From NCBI RefSeq assembly GCF_905220365.1, contig NC_061131.1, positions 9,523,318 through 9,587,317 of the forward strand: a stretch of DNA of 64,000 bases, in the 5' to 3' direction. The notes beneath the pieces were generated by a model, which saw only the letters and a list, made by a program, of their open reading frames with translations, did no database searches and was not told the DNA's origin. This stretch comes from Vanessa cardui. Its lineage: Eukaryota; Arthropoda; Insecta; Lepidoptera; Nymphalidae. Below, one piece after another: positions 35,370 through 48,476 of this stretch. The position numbers and the translations under genes were made by a program. The stretch's first letter is position 1. Each line of letters begins with the position of its first letter.

Positions 35370-38300
35370 AAAAAGGTTGAGGTTGGCATTCAATGTACTC
35401 GGTATTGCCATGCTTTCTCTCTTTTAATTAAATTTGATTAGTAGAACAGTTTTGTATATATTACATATAAAACATTTGTATTACTCTCCCGTTTCACATT
35501 TATAGTACCTTAATAAATTATTTGAAACTTAATTACAAACTAATCATCGAATTTAAATAACAAACTATATCAGGGTAGTATAGATTGGTGTTATTATGCG
35601 TAAACATATCATATTATTAAGCGAAACAAAATGGAAGTGGAAATTGCAGATATATCACAACTTGAGCGATGAATAGTTAATACAATGGTTATATTTTCCT
35701 CTGGCCGCATAAATCAAGCTCGTGACTAATGAGGCACGTAACAATACATTCGTATTACGTGAAACCGAACGTAGCTTTACTCAGCAATTCAGCACTACGC
35801 GGCAAGTGTAATGATACGTAAGGCTATTCCGTGCTGGAAAAATTATAATGTGCTAAAAAATTTTTTGCTTATTTATACAAAAAGTCTTAACGCTTACTTT
35901 GATTATATGCGATCTGATAATATATTTCAACCCCAAAAAAACCTATAAATCGTGCTTCTAAATAAGTTTCAAGTTATTATTGAAGTGTGTTTCGATTCGC
36001 TTTTATTTCCAACAAATATTTCAATTTAATCTTAGTGTTTTCATATCTAAGAAATATATAAAATATACTTATACATATATGTTAAATAAATCGTTGTGGA
36101 AAGGATACAGGATACGCAATAACCGTATCCTTTCCACAACGATTTATTAAATTATTTTCCTTACTTTCCATATTATTAAATTATTTAAAGAGCTTTCAGG
36201 GGATAAGTAAAGAATCTACGTCAGTATTATTTTTCTTGTATTTGTGTAGGTTTTGTTGTGTATCGTCGTTCAAGAAGCAGACGCTTGTAATGTAACAATA
36301 GTGCTGGGCATAATTGTATTAGATTTAACAAAAGAATAAACCATAAACACTTTATGTTTATTTCTCAATTTATAATGATAATCTCTTTGACTTTCCTCTT
36401 TTACGCTTACAAAAAAACTCCGAACAAAAAAGTGCAATTAGTCGCCAACGAACGGTCTTACTAATTAATTTAATCAAGTTTCTTTATTTCAGAGTCTATT
36501 TACATTCAACCCACACTTTCAACGGTTTAAAATTAAATCATTTTATTAGGCAAATTGTAAAAATTTTACGATGGGTAAGTGTCAAAGATGTAGCAATGTT
36601 AAATATTTATAAAATAAATGGTAAAAAAGTCCGTTGAATCGTCAGAGTTAACAAAAAAATATGAACAAAAATGATGTGATAAGACTGTTATAAAGTCATA
36701 AATATAACTGTCTTACCACGATTGACCATTGGTGGAACAACCTTGCTTTGATCATGACCTTAAAACCTCATGCACGAAGTTTTAACTTAAAAAAAATAAA
36801 GACCATTAAATTTTAAAACTGACAGCAAAAATATACCTATTAATCAAGAATCCATAAATCTCTATTATTAATTGGAAAATGATAGGTAGTTTACACCTGC
36901 AACGTTGTAGCGATCGTGCAGTACTAGTCTAAAACTGGATTGCAAAATTGAATGTTTGTTTTGGTTTGGATCCTCTAGCCACAATGCAATCCGGTGGATT
37001 GTGGACAAATTCAATTTTCTCCGCGCCAATAACAGAAACAATAACTGGAGGACTGGCGGCGGATTAAGCGAGAAGAAATCGGAAATAAACAAACTCGCCT
37101 TGTTAAACATTGGCCAATAGCTGCATAAAGTCTAATTGACTACTTGGAAAGCAATTTTCTGAAAAACTTACAAAAATATATTCTATTTTTTTAAGTAAAA
37201 TCAGTGATATTTCTAATACGTTAAATGGCCTCACCATTTACTCAAATATTTACATTACTAAAGTCATAAAGATTTTGCTTTTAATTCTTAATACTATGTA
37301 GGCATTTATATATTTTATTTAATAATGTGATTAGTATTCATAAAAATCACTAGATTTTTCAAGAAATTTTTGCATTCATAAATATTACTACCAGCAATAA
37401 ATTTTATTTACTTCCATTTTGCTTAAAGATTACATTAGCTTTATAACTTTAAATAAATAAATAAATAAATAACAAGGATACATGTATGAAATGATAATGA
37501 TATTACGGTTGTAATTACAAAGGTTGTACTTGTGTTGTATGTATTTGTATGTTACTATTTTGTTTATATTGAATTGGCAGAAAGTAAATTTCAAATGCCG
37601 TAAATACAACTCAATAAAACAGAAAAAAAAAACTTAAGAATCCGTGTTAATACAAAAACATTGTTTTTAAATATTAAATTGCAAAATTATGATAATGGTC
37701 ATTAAAGATAATAGTGGGGAATTATAAAATAATATAAGACTATTACCTCGAATACTCAGACAGCAGTTAAGATTCAAAGGAGCGTATCACAAGACGGATA
37801 CTCTCGACCTTTACGAGAACATCCTAAGCCACTACAAGGGTTCAAAACCACGTACTTCAATTTTTATCCCAACATGCGCTCTAGTTTATGCTTAATTTAT
37901 TTGGTAGCATCCGTTTTAATTGAAATTTTATTTTTTTATAATTCGATAGATTAAATTTTGAATGAAAACCTAAAGCTTAGGTTTTTATTAGCTTAACTGT
38001 TATTGAATTAATAAGCATGAAAATATGAATCGTCTTCCTCGTTTCAGCATATTATGTTACAGAAAGTGGAAGTAATACTATTTTATACTTTCCTGTCGTG
38101 TTCAGCATGATACATTAGCCATAAATTAATAAATAAAGTACTATTTTTTAATAATGATTTATACACTTTTAATTGAAAACAATATTATAATTTAGTTAAT
38201 GCAAAAATACCATTTTTAAAATTCTTAACAGCATGTAGCAAGTGAAAAATAAGTTTAGAAAGTTATAAAACATAAGACCCTTCCAAGATTTCTTCCAAGT

Positions 38301-41300
38301 TTAGTGATAGTATATAATGTGTAATAACTTGTAAGATAACCAGTACATAGTTGATGTACTCCGACGGCACGTTTCAGACTCTCTGGGGACATAAACACTA
38401 TTAAAAGTTTCCCTAACACTATGAAAACTCCGACGCAACTAGTTTGTACATAGTTTCAATCCTAACACCAAACACCCTGTTGTTCTGAAAATAGATCTTC
38501 TATTTTCAGAACAACAGGTATTGACAACATCCGAGGAAAACATGCCATTTAACTACAAAATACAATATAGAACACAAAGCCCAAAAAATACCAACTCAAT
38601 ATATTCGATATATATATCCAAAAGTGTCTCATTGTTCTATTCGGCTACATATCTTGAGATTCTAATCCAGGTCGAGCCGATAAAAGTTATTGAGGTTTTT
38701 TTACCAAGATATCCTGCGCCATGGTGACGTGGACAGAGTCATGCTATCATGTCACGAAAAACATCAGATCTCTTTCCGATTATGTTGTAATCCCATTGGA
38801 CTATGAGAAGAAGATTGAAGAAATGCATCACACACATCGGTGTTAGCTCACACCCTTGTGCACTATACATAGGTACTATACTTATCTCGTACAATGTTAC
38901 TTGTATCCGTTATAAAAAATTGCTGTTCAGATATCAAACTAAAGAAACACCACCGTCTTTGTATCTAAGCTTCCTTCTGTAATAGAGATTTAACACGTTT
39001 ATAAAAAATACTTTTATTCCATTATTTTTAGTCCAAGAATGAAAAAAGAATCCATTAACGTTCACGAAAATAGTATATTATATTATTACCATAATATATT
39101 ATGAGTTGACCATTTTATGTGAAGTCGCAATTCGTATATACCGAAATCCCTAGCGAATATATATCCTTAAATTTTCGATGAAAACAAAGAATCCCAGAAT
39201 ATAGGTTCGCAGCGAATGGAAATTTACATCCTAATTTCCCTGGTGAATATTGCGGAGACTATTCGTCAGTCATGTCAAAAATTCGAAAAATGATGATGCT
39301 ATTTGGCCATACATATAATACGATGAAAATATTATTTGGAGCACCGCTAAATACCATAGTTCATTATCCTATTCGTAACTTACTTATTTAATTATTTAGA
39401 TCATTTAATAGTAGTAATAAAGCCCTTCATTTAATCCTTGTATAATAAGTACAATTATACAACTTTTATTTAAAAAAACACGACAGACAAAACACATTAA
39501 CAGACTCTATTTTAATTTCTCTTCGATGATATGTTCACTTTCGACCTCTTCAAAGTTTATTAGGCATCGCATACAGCGCAGTTCATAAAATCCACTAATT
39601 GCAAACGATAACTAAAACGCTATTTCTGATTGCCGCTACCGTCTCGCTGTAGTGGTGCTCGAGACGGGAATTCGTCACCTGTTGAAAAATAATTAGGCAA
39701 AAAAATCTGTACTAAAACAAAAAATCAGGTGCTGTAGTTAACAGCAGGTTCTGTGTTAACCACTCCACGGCAACTCAAAAATTTCAGGCGAATTTTTGGT
39801 GGGAATTTCGCATTGAACCTAAATGTATAGGTAAGTATTACCAGACGAGTATGCTCATTCGTCTGTCGAATTGACTAGTACAAAACGAGCTAAATCTGGC
39901 GTTTTAAATAACTTATCTTGTATTCGGTAAGCAATTAATAAATATGAGTTATTAATATAAGTTTATTAATGTTATTGTAAAAAATACGGGCAAACTAAAA
40001 CACAACTGACACCTGTAACATGAGATTGATTTAAAATTAAAAACAAATGAAGAACACGTACTATAAAATTACTTTTTGTTTGTTTCATCGGATTAAATTT
40101 ACTTTGCACCTTTTCTCTATAATAGGTTTGTATTGTATTTAATAGCATATTCTATTGCCATTTAGGAGTGATTTTACAATATAAAACAATTATCTGTTAC
40201 GCTCTTATGGTTTAAGCACTCGATGAGTCGCTGTTGATGAAATATTATGGTACAAAGCAATTTTGAACCCCAAAGACAAACATGAGCTACTTCTGTCACA
40301 TTTTGAGGATTGTTGTCACAAACTGAATTCCAAGCGGAGAATCAGCTGCTTCAGCTAGTTGTTTATATTTTGGATAGAAACAGTTTATCTTAAGTAAATT
40401 AATATAATACTGTGGTGCATCAAAACAAAAACACACATAATTTAGAGTAATTCGTACCTATGTAAAATTTTAATCAATATGTCAACGAACATTAACAGCT
40501 AATAGAAATCGACAGTAATCAAAGTTTTGAGATCCATAATAGGGAAGATGCGATATTTTTATTTTAAAGAACTCCATATAGGATAGACCAAAACTATATT
40601 AAAAATTTGAAACACTTACTTTCCAAATGTCAATTTAAATTTTCGCGCGAAAACGGATCTATATTTCGCATGACGTCACTGCTGTCTGCGACTAGCCCAC
40701 TGATCGTACTTGTCCTCATTGGATTTCATACTTATGCATTTTTTCTCGATCTTTGAGATACTTTTTTGTAAAAAATTAAAACGGACTATTGATACTCCGA
40801 AAAAAAGCTTTACTGACGTATGTTTTGTACCAATGTATTCATCTACTTCAACAAAACTTTAAAATAAACTGAGATATAAGTGGTTTCAAGATGTCAAGAG
40901 GAATCTGGAGTCACAGTCCCCCCCCCCTTCCAATTTCCATCACGTGGGGGAAGCGCGTAAAGCGTTTTTCCAGCGAGAAAAAAAAGTAGTGTCATCATTG
41001 AACGCTAATTAGTGTTTTTTAAATATGTTCCGTTTCATGTTACTTTAATTCGTAATTATTGTGTAAAACCAAAATTATATCAAATATAAACCTTCGTGGC
41101 CCTTCTATTATATTTGTTTAACATTTTAATAGCAACATTTTCAAAAATCACTAGTTTTAGCCCACTTGCATTTTATTAGTTGCTCGTCAGGTGATAGACA
41201 AAAAATAGCCTTTATATAAATATATATATATATATTGATAGCTTTCGTCAAACTACATTTTACCAAATTCAATTCAGTGGTTTGGTCGTAAATAGCAATA

Positions 41301-41600
41301 GATAGACAGTAAAAGTTACTTTCACATTTATATTAGTATAAATTATATTTACAAAAACATTATGTTTTCTAAACAAGGCTTCGCGCAATTTTATTATATT
41401 AAAAATTAACTAAACTACAACAACGTAAAAAGGAGTATATGAATATGAAATGTCAAATGTGTTCTGTCAATTGTCAAAGTTGATAAATGAATTCGAAGTA
41501 GTTCAAATACTAATACTTAATAGTGAAAAAATAAAAACATGGTCAATATATGTTCCCTTAAGAAGTTTATTCTGATTTAAACATATTGAGGTGTTACATT
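35370..41600. other. Intergenic desert apart from the exon-like block at 36.9 kb; perfect hairpins
   Basis: AT-rich with no supported gene. Two perfect short inverted repeats stand out: 36085-36108 with 36125-36148 (24 bp, 16-nt loop) and 38476-38494 with 38500-38518 (19 bp, 5-nt loop). A simple (ATAA)n run lies at about 37451-37472, a C-run at about 40918-40927, and a CRE-like TGACGTCA at about 40671. Confidence 0.5.
36895..37050 (-). other. Exon-like block on the minus strand, function unknown
   Basis: On the minus strand an acceptor (ccgccag or cctccag after a T/C-rich run) precedes a GC-richer block that ends GTTGCAG before GTGTAA, a strong donor. One frame is open across it. A second frame holds VIGAEKIEFVHNPPDC... 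to a stop. It lies upstream, in minus sense, of the block at 35188-35364, so the two could belong to one transcript. I do not recognise either. Confidence 0.27.
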
Positions 41601-41631
41601 TTTGTATCATATTACGGCACAAACGTGCAAA

Positions 41632-44437
41632 ATGGACCAGGAGACAGCTAAAAAGCTCCTCGTTGAAGGAGGAACATTTGTATTCCTCGGTGTGCCCCAA
41701 GAGACACAATTTGGTATTGATATGCAATGTTGGAATACCGAAGAAGATTTTCGAGGAATAAAAATGATTCCACCGGGTCTTCATTATATTCACTATTCCG
41801 CTGTGAGCAAAGATACCGGAGATATTTCACCGAGGTAATTTTAATAAAATGTTTTCGCAATGCATAATTTATTTCACAACAATTTAAATTTGAAACCTAT
41901 TTCTGTTTCAGTTATTTTACCTCTAAAAAATTTTCCTCTAATCAATTTTCCTTTATAGATCAGGATTTATGCATTACTTTGATAAAAAAGAGTTTGTCGT
42001 TAAAATGTGGGATAAAAAACTAGAAGATATCAGTAAGGATGAAATTAGTGAAGAAAGTATTCAGCGATTAAAAGATAATTTGCTCAACATAGATAAGCAT
42101 TTAGCTCCTTATCCCTATGAAATATGGCAAAAATGGAAACAATTATCTTCTCAAATTACAGGTATATATCAATTAAAAATATATACAATATATTAAAATA
42201 ATGGTTGTAAATTTAATAGGCAGTGCCCAATGAAGAATTAATTATTAGCTACATTTAACTTGCAATGTTTGTGTGTTAGTCAGTTTAAGTCATATCTTGC
42301 AAACTAAATTAGAACCTCTCTTATCCCACAAAGTTGAATATCAACATGTTGATATACTGATCCAAAATGTTGATATTCAACTTTGTGGGACTTGGAACTG
42401 TCCAATGATGATGCATTTTATGATAAGCAAAACTTGATTCTACACCCAGGATTGGCTCAATTTTTTATATGCAATAAAAGCTTATTTAAAAAAAGGTTAT
42501 TTTTACTATTTATTTATTAGGTATGTTTTTAAATAACTCGTCTTTACTTGTCTATTTTTCATGTTCCAGGTGATTTAGCACAGAAACTATCACCACAAAA
42601 TGGTCTTATCAGAGCTTCGGTGGACTTACTGCCAATGAGTGATAAGGATAGACCAAGGGGAAATAAGCCAAAACAGTCCATAGAAATTGATACTGAATCA
42701 CAAGAAGTTCAAAGTAATGATTCAACTCCAGGCCAATCTGAAGCTAAAAGAGTTAGAAGAATCACAGAGGAAGAAAAGGAGCAAGCTATGTTACCAGATT
42801 TAAAGCCAGCACCAGGTAGATGGTATTGTTAAGCTACAAATTGCTTAAATTGCATAAATAGTCTGCCTTCATACTGTTGTTGTAAACTCTATTAAGTTTC
42901 ATCTGACTGTTTCGTCAATTTAAACCATTACTGGCTTCCCTCGAGGTAGCTTATCCCTCTTCGTCTTGTCTATCTTAATATAACTTGTTACAAAATAACA
43001 ATGCAGTCCTTGAACCCACAACAATACCTTAAAAGTTCTTTAAAATACATAAGGAATACATAATATAGTAAGTAGACAGAAAATAAATAGATGTCTGATA
43101 ATTGAATACTGTATTTAGGTTAACAAAAATATGCCAAACACCAATAAATTTTATTTTTGTCTGTCACATTGAGAAGTTTATAATAACATCACATCAATTA
43201 ATTCGTTAAAATCCAAGTTTCTCATTTGTAACTATAAAAGAAAAAAATGGTTCAGTACCTCTCTCCTCTTGTTTGTCAATCTTTTTTTTCTTGCTTTTAA
43301 TATCCTTATTTCATTTATAAAAAAAAAAAAAACAATAAAAGGTTAACATTAATTATTAACTACTTAAAATGTTGATTTCCAATTAATAAAAAGAATATTT
43401 ATTCAATAACTGTTTTTATAGGAGAAGCAATGAGGTTCACACAAATACCTAAAGATAAATATCCACCAGGCTCAACACCAGGGGAGATAACACAGCACTA
43501 TTTAGATCAAACATATTCCTTAGACCTTATGATTGCACAGCATGATGAGTAAGTATTTCATTTATCATTTCAATAATTTTAAATTTACTAATAAATTTAA
43601 TTCCTTTCCTACTAATATTAAATTCTTACAGAAACATTATACATGGCAGTATGTACATGTTAAGTTTATTTTATGCAGTATTTAACCAATACTTTTATTA
43701 CTTATTAAAAATATAACTTAATTCTATAGCCATTGTATATTCACAATAGAATTCTGTACCTATTTTAAAAGTAATCCTTTCATAATTCTATTCTCAATCT
43801 CTCCATAAATATTTTTTAAATTTAATGCACATACTATTGACCAACATTGTTATTTATTATATGTAATATTGAAAGTACCTTGGATTTGAAATCACATAAT
43901 TTGTAATCTAATATCTTCCATTTTCTCTCTTTTCTTTTTTTATACAAAACTATTTTGTTATAACTTAATGTATAATATGATTTTAGGCCTCTACATATCA
44001 TTGGAGAGCTTCAGTTTACATACTTATGTTTCCTTATTGGACATTCTCTTGAAGCTTTCGAACATTGGAAGGATCTTGTTATTTTGCTGTGTTCCTGTGA
44101 TAAAGCTATTCTGAAATATCGAAGTGTTTACTTCCATTTTATCAAAACAATTGCAACACAAATTGATGAAATGCCAGGTGACTTTTTAGCAGACATTGTG
44201 ATGAATAAGAACGTAATTTACAAGAAATTACGATATTTTTTCCGTACAGTGTTTGTAAATAAGAAGAAGATTGATGGTCAGTTATTGTCTTTGATTGAGA
44301 GATTTATTGAAAACTTAACACAAAAACTTAAGTGGGATTTCACAGGACTTAATGATTATGAAGAAGATGAGAAACCTGTACTAGTTCTATTTGATGATTT
44401 TGTAGCAATTGACGATAACTGTATATTAAGTTTGTAA
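41632..44437 (+). CDS. AAR2: AAR2 splicing factor homolog, 5 exons, about 409 aa
   Basis: AAR2 is an assembly factor of the U5 snRNP. It binds PRPF8 in the cytoplasm and nucleus and is released before the mature spliceosome forms. Exons: 41632-41834, 41959-42161, 42570-42815, 43422-43548, 43987-44437, all GT-AG and in phase. I chose the ATG of MDQETAKKLL; the frame opens slightly earlier only at a non-ATG codon. The N-terminal AAR2 domain covers about residues 1-170 (GGTFVFLGVPQ, GIDMQCWNT, GLHYIHYS, GFMHYFDKKEF). A charged, probably disordered linker follows (exon 3: SNDSTPGQSEAKRVRR...). The C-terminal helical domain occupies exons 4-5 (MRFTQIP, QHYLDQTYSLDLMI, LHIIGELQFTYLCFLIGHS, FEHWK). 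Human AAR2 is 384 aa, so length fits. A poly(A) motif ATTAAA lies at 44462. It is convergent with NIFK, with 140 bp between stops. Confidence 0.95.
42324..42390. repeat. Perfect 24-bp inverted repeat in AAR2 intron 2
   Basis: 42324-42347 and 42367-42390 are exact reverse complements separated by 19 nt. If transcribed within the AAR2 pre-mRNA it would fold into a long perfect hairpin. Perfection without bulges is unusual for a pre-miRNA and fits a recent inverted duplication better. Confidence 0.85.
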
Positions 44438-44459
44438 TCTTTATATTTGTTTAAATTAT

Positions 44460-44480
44460 GAATTAAATTTATTCTACTGA
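44460..44480. promoter_or_regulatory. Overlapping poly(A) signals of convergent AAR2 and NIFK
   Basis: Plus strand ATTAAA at 44462-44467 serves AAR2. The minus-strand complement of 44468-44473 is AATAAA and serves NIFK. If both are used, cleavage sites would lie past each other and the two mRNAs would overlap by a few tens of bases at their 3' ends. Confidence 0.5.
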
Positions 44481-44577
44481 ATAACACTGAATAACAATAC
44501 AGTACTGTTTGTTTAATTAAATATGGATCCTAAAATAGTGCAATAATGAAAAAAAGAAACTAAGAATATTTTAATGT

Positions 44578-47500
44578 TTATTTTCTCTTCTTAATAACTT
44601 TATTTAATGTCTTCTTATTTTGTTTCTCGAATTTCGCCTTTTTAGACGTTACTGGGACATCTGAAAATTAAAATAAAAAAAAATGTTAAACTAAAGTAAC
44701 TCGATCGCTTTTCCTTTTTATTCTGGTATTTATAACATTTATTCACTGAACAATTTTAAAAACAAACTTTATTGATCACATCAAGTCTGAGAATAAAGTG
44801 CAAAATGAGCTGCTTAGCAATATTCACTTATTTTAGTTGATCCATTCAAATGGACATAGTAATCTGAGTCATGCTTTTTTCCACAGATAAGGTCTGGGAT
44901 ATGTGATGCTGTGTAATGGAATATGAACAGAGTAATAAATATAAACCCTTTTATTGCATTGCACTTGTCCCTTGTATGATTTACTGACAAAAAATAATAT
45001 TATAATAGCAATTACAGGGCTACTTACTGATGGTGTTCTTCCTCTTTTCTGCCATTACTTTTGCAGAATGAATTTCTTTGCTTTGTTTTGTCTTTAATGT
45101 TGATTTTGATGTACTATTATCTTTTTGGGAGACAATGGGTATACTGAAAACAAATTAGGATTATTTAATTAAAAAAACAAATGAAATATTATTAATAGCT
45201 GGATTTCTCTGTATCAATACTACATCACTTAAATAATAGAATGATGAATGTTTGATTGTTCAACATGCTATCTTTGGTAAATGGTTTTGTTGAATCTAGT
45301 TCCACCTCCCTCGTAACACTTGTTAAAGCTTGTGAGTGTAGAAACAATTTATGTAATTTAGGGAGAAAGAAACATTTAAATTTACTTACACTTTTATGTT
45401 ATTATGTTTCTTTTGTATAACTTTCTTATTCAAATCATCACTCTCATCTGCTTCTGATAAATCATCACCGTCATCATCGTCTTCGTCGCCTTCATCATCT
45501 TCATCACCTTCATCATCTTCATCGCCTTCATCATCAACATCGCTTTCATCATCAACATCTTCATCATCATCATCACTTTCAATCATTTTTTCAAATTCAT
45601 CAGAATCAAAATCTACACTGTCATCATCATCATCATTGTCTGAATTGTTAATGTTTATAAAATCATCTGCCTTCAATTCAATCACTTTCAACTTTTGTTG
45701 TTTATTTGTCTGTTTTTTAGTATCAATTTCTTGAACGACATTTTTCTTTTCTAGTTGATTTTTATTAGATTTTATGTTGTTTTTATTTAGTTGTTTCTTA
45801 TTTTTATTGTTATCTTTCTTTAAATCCACACTGTTAATTTTATTTTCTGTGGGTTCATTTTTAATTTTTTTCTGTTGGGTTTTAATTTTTTTTTCTTCAA
45901 CTTTAACCTTCTTTTTTGGTTCTGTTTTTGTATTGGAACTAACTTCGTTGACTTTATCCTCAACTTTTTCTACTTTTTCTTTTAAGCCTTCTGGAATATC
46001 TACTGGCATAAAGAAATCATAGTCTATACCCAATACTTTCAATTTTTTTTTGTTATTTGACAGACTGCATCATGAAAAGAAAACATATCATTAATAATAA
46101 AAATTAATCAATAAAAAGTTCATATAAAAAAGGTTATGGTTATACCTGGATAACAGTTTCTTTGCAACCAAAAGTTCTTTTTGGTCAGTTTTATCTGCAT
46201 TTATGGCCTAAAAAGATATAAAGAAAAATGTAAGTATAAGTTTTTTTAGTTTCTTATTATAGTTGATTTATTAATTAAAAGTATTTATAAAATATTTGCA
46301 ATAAATACTCTTTTCATTTTCAGTGTGTGATCTCTAGCTGGATTATTTTGGTTATTCCAGTTTTTTCTCAGAGCATGCAATTTTTGTTTCTCAGGTGGAA
46401 TATATACAGCTGTAACAATTAATTAATTTTATTAACAGATCACTTTGCATATTCGTTATCATTATGGATTGATTTTAAGCACCTTTTATCAATCTCTTTC
46501 CCATTAAATAATTGTTCATAGTTTCTGCAACAATTTCGGCAACAGAAGGTTCTTTGAATTCAACAAAAGCATAGCCCTTTGAGTTTCCAGTGCGGCTAGA
46601 TCTTATCACTCTAGCATTGGTTACTACTCCGAACTGTTTGAAGTACTCTGTCATTTGATGCTAAAAATATAGACAAATAAACTGTAAAACTAAATTATAA
46701 AGTAATATTTGAGTTACCATATCGCTTCATTGCAAATATATTTATTTATTTTTTTATTTTTTTATTTTATGGTATAGGTTGGCAGACGAGCATATGGGCC
46801 ACGTGATGGAAAGTGGTCACCATAACCCATAGACAATGACGCTGTAAGAAATATTAACTATTCCTTACATCGTCAATGTGCCACCAACCTTGGGAACTAA
46901 GATGTTATTTCCCTTGTGCCTGTAGTTGCACTGGCTCACTCACCCTTCAAACCGGAACACAACAATACTAAGTACTGTTATTTGGCGGTAGAATAACTGA
47001 TGAGTGGGTGGTACCTACCCAGACGGGCTTGCACAAAGCCCTACCACCAAGAAACATATTAAACTTTGAAGGAACATTTACAAAAACACAATTTCACAAG
47101 TGAGTAATATTTTTTTTATTGAAAAGGAAATAATAAATATTTTAAATCACGTAATATATCCCAAATGTCATTGATATTTTATATTTTTTTTTTAGAATTA
47201 TGAAACTAACCTCATAAAATCCATGTGGAATGTGGGCAAGGTACACTAAACCTCTCTTTGGACGTTTCTTAAACGTTTTGGGTTTTTTTACCCCTACATT
47301 TATTTTCTTTTTATTTTTTTCTAATTTCGGCTTCTTCTCAGATTTTGTTTTTTTCGTCGGTTCTGGTTTCTTAATTGGCACTGTTTTGTCATCCGTATTT
47401 GATGTTACCGATTTTTTACCCTTTTTCTACGTAAAAAAATAAATAAAGTATGAATTAAGAAGTTAGGTTACTTGTGTTTCACGTGGTTATTAAAAATACA

Positions 47501-47585
47501 ACACCTTTAAAAGTTTCTTTATTCCTCTGACAGACTTAACAAATTGCTTTTGTTTACTTGAATCTAAAGCAACGCTCTCCTCCAT
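44578..47585 (-). CDS. NIFK: NIFK-like nucleolar RRM protein (MKI67 FHA-domain interacting), 8 exons, about 503 aa
   Basis: NIFK and its yeast relative Nop15 act in the nucleolus in large-subunit rRNA maturation. Exons in coding order: 47505-47585, 47211-47426, 46483-46660, 46309-46409, 46146-46207, 45390-46064, 45028-45143, 44578-44660; phases all fit. A basic Lys-rich N-terminal tail (28-85) precedes one RRM, about 86-165: RNP2 LVYLAHI, RNP1 KGYAFVEF (127-134), then VAETMNNYLMGKRL, the NIFK signature. After it comes GIDYDF (225-230), conserved in human NIFK. Then comes a long Lys/Asn-rich and very acidic extension (about 355-423, with GDEDDE repeats) and a basic tail (KKAKFEKQNKK...KKRK). 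Human NIFK is 293 aa, so this protein is much longer. I cannot see an FHA-binding phosphosite motif with confidence. The first ATG (MEESVALD) is about 60 bp from unrelated upstream sequence. Confidence 0.9.
46777..47052 (+). repeat. Interspersed repeat family 2 inside NIFK intron 2
   Basis: A high-identity copy of the 3438-3716 element lies antisense to NIFK, between its exons 3 and 2. A T-rich stretch precedes it. Confidence 0.75.
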
Positions 47586-47599
47586 GTTTATAGTTATAA

Positions 47600-48470
47600 T
47601 TATATTTCCTTACGACAGCAACTAACGGCTCAAGAAAAGTACAGGATGGATGAACTTAAAAAAGTAAGCATTGAACGGCTAAGCTGTCACTGTTTATCTG
47701 TTTGACATATGTTGAACTGACATTATAACAATTAAATTCCACATTTGAATAGTCTGTGGTTTAGGTCTGGATACTGGAATAGTATTAATACATTTCTGGA
47801 TTAAAAACATTAAATACTTAAACGTATACAAATATGAATTAAAACAATTTATAGATTTTCAAAACACCATCAGCATATTTAAAAAAAGGGAAACAAGTTA
47901 TTGTCCAGAGTTATACACCACTTCAGGGTTTTAAATACATATATATAAAAAAAGACAGTAAACACAATAATCTTACATTAATTTTAATATGAACAACAAT
48001 GTGAAAGAAGTTAGATTACTAACAATCAATAATACTGCGGCAAATATTAATCTAAATCATCAGGAAATATCAAACTCAATTTAATTTATGTAGTTCATGG
48101 TGTCGTTTGTAAAAAATAGAAAAATTATAGGACCAAAATATACCTTACCTACTAATATAAAAAAAATGTGAAATGGAAACATTAACATACTTATTGCAAT
48201 CTGTATTGAAACTAGAATACTAATCATCGAAATAAGTTCTCATGAATGATCCTCCTCATTTTATTTAAGTATACATAATAAAATAAAGTGATTAGACTTA
48301 TCTATATCTATACTAAGCGTTAATAAAATTTGTAAATGCAGTCTACCTAAATACCTGTCTGAGATGAAGATGATTATGAAATGTCTGTATTTTATTTATT
48401 TATTTAAAAGACACACCATCGGCATACACACAATAAAATAGTAGTTAATAAAAGAACATCAGACTTATTC
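47600..48470. other. Intergenic between NIFK and the retrotransposon block
   Basis: NIFK's 5' flank. No TATA motif stands out and no other gene is seen. Confidence 0.45.
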
Positions 48471-48476
48471 TGTGCT

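Noticed and set aside
45396..46022. Plus-strand Ser-rich open stretches opposite NIFK exon 6
   Set aside because: They are antisense readings of the Asp/Glu and Lys-rich repeats.
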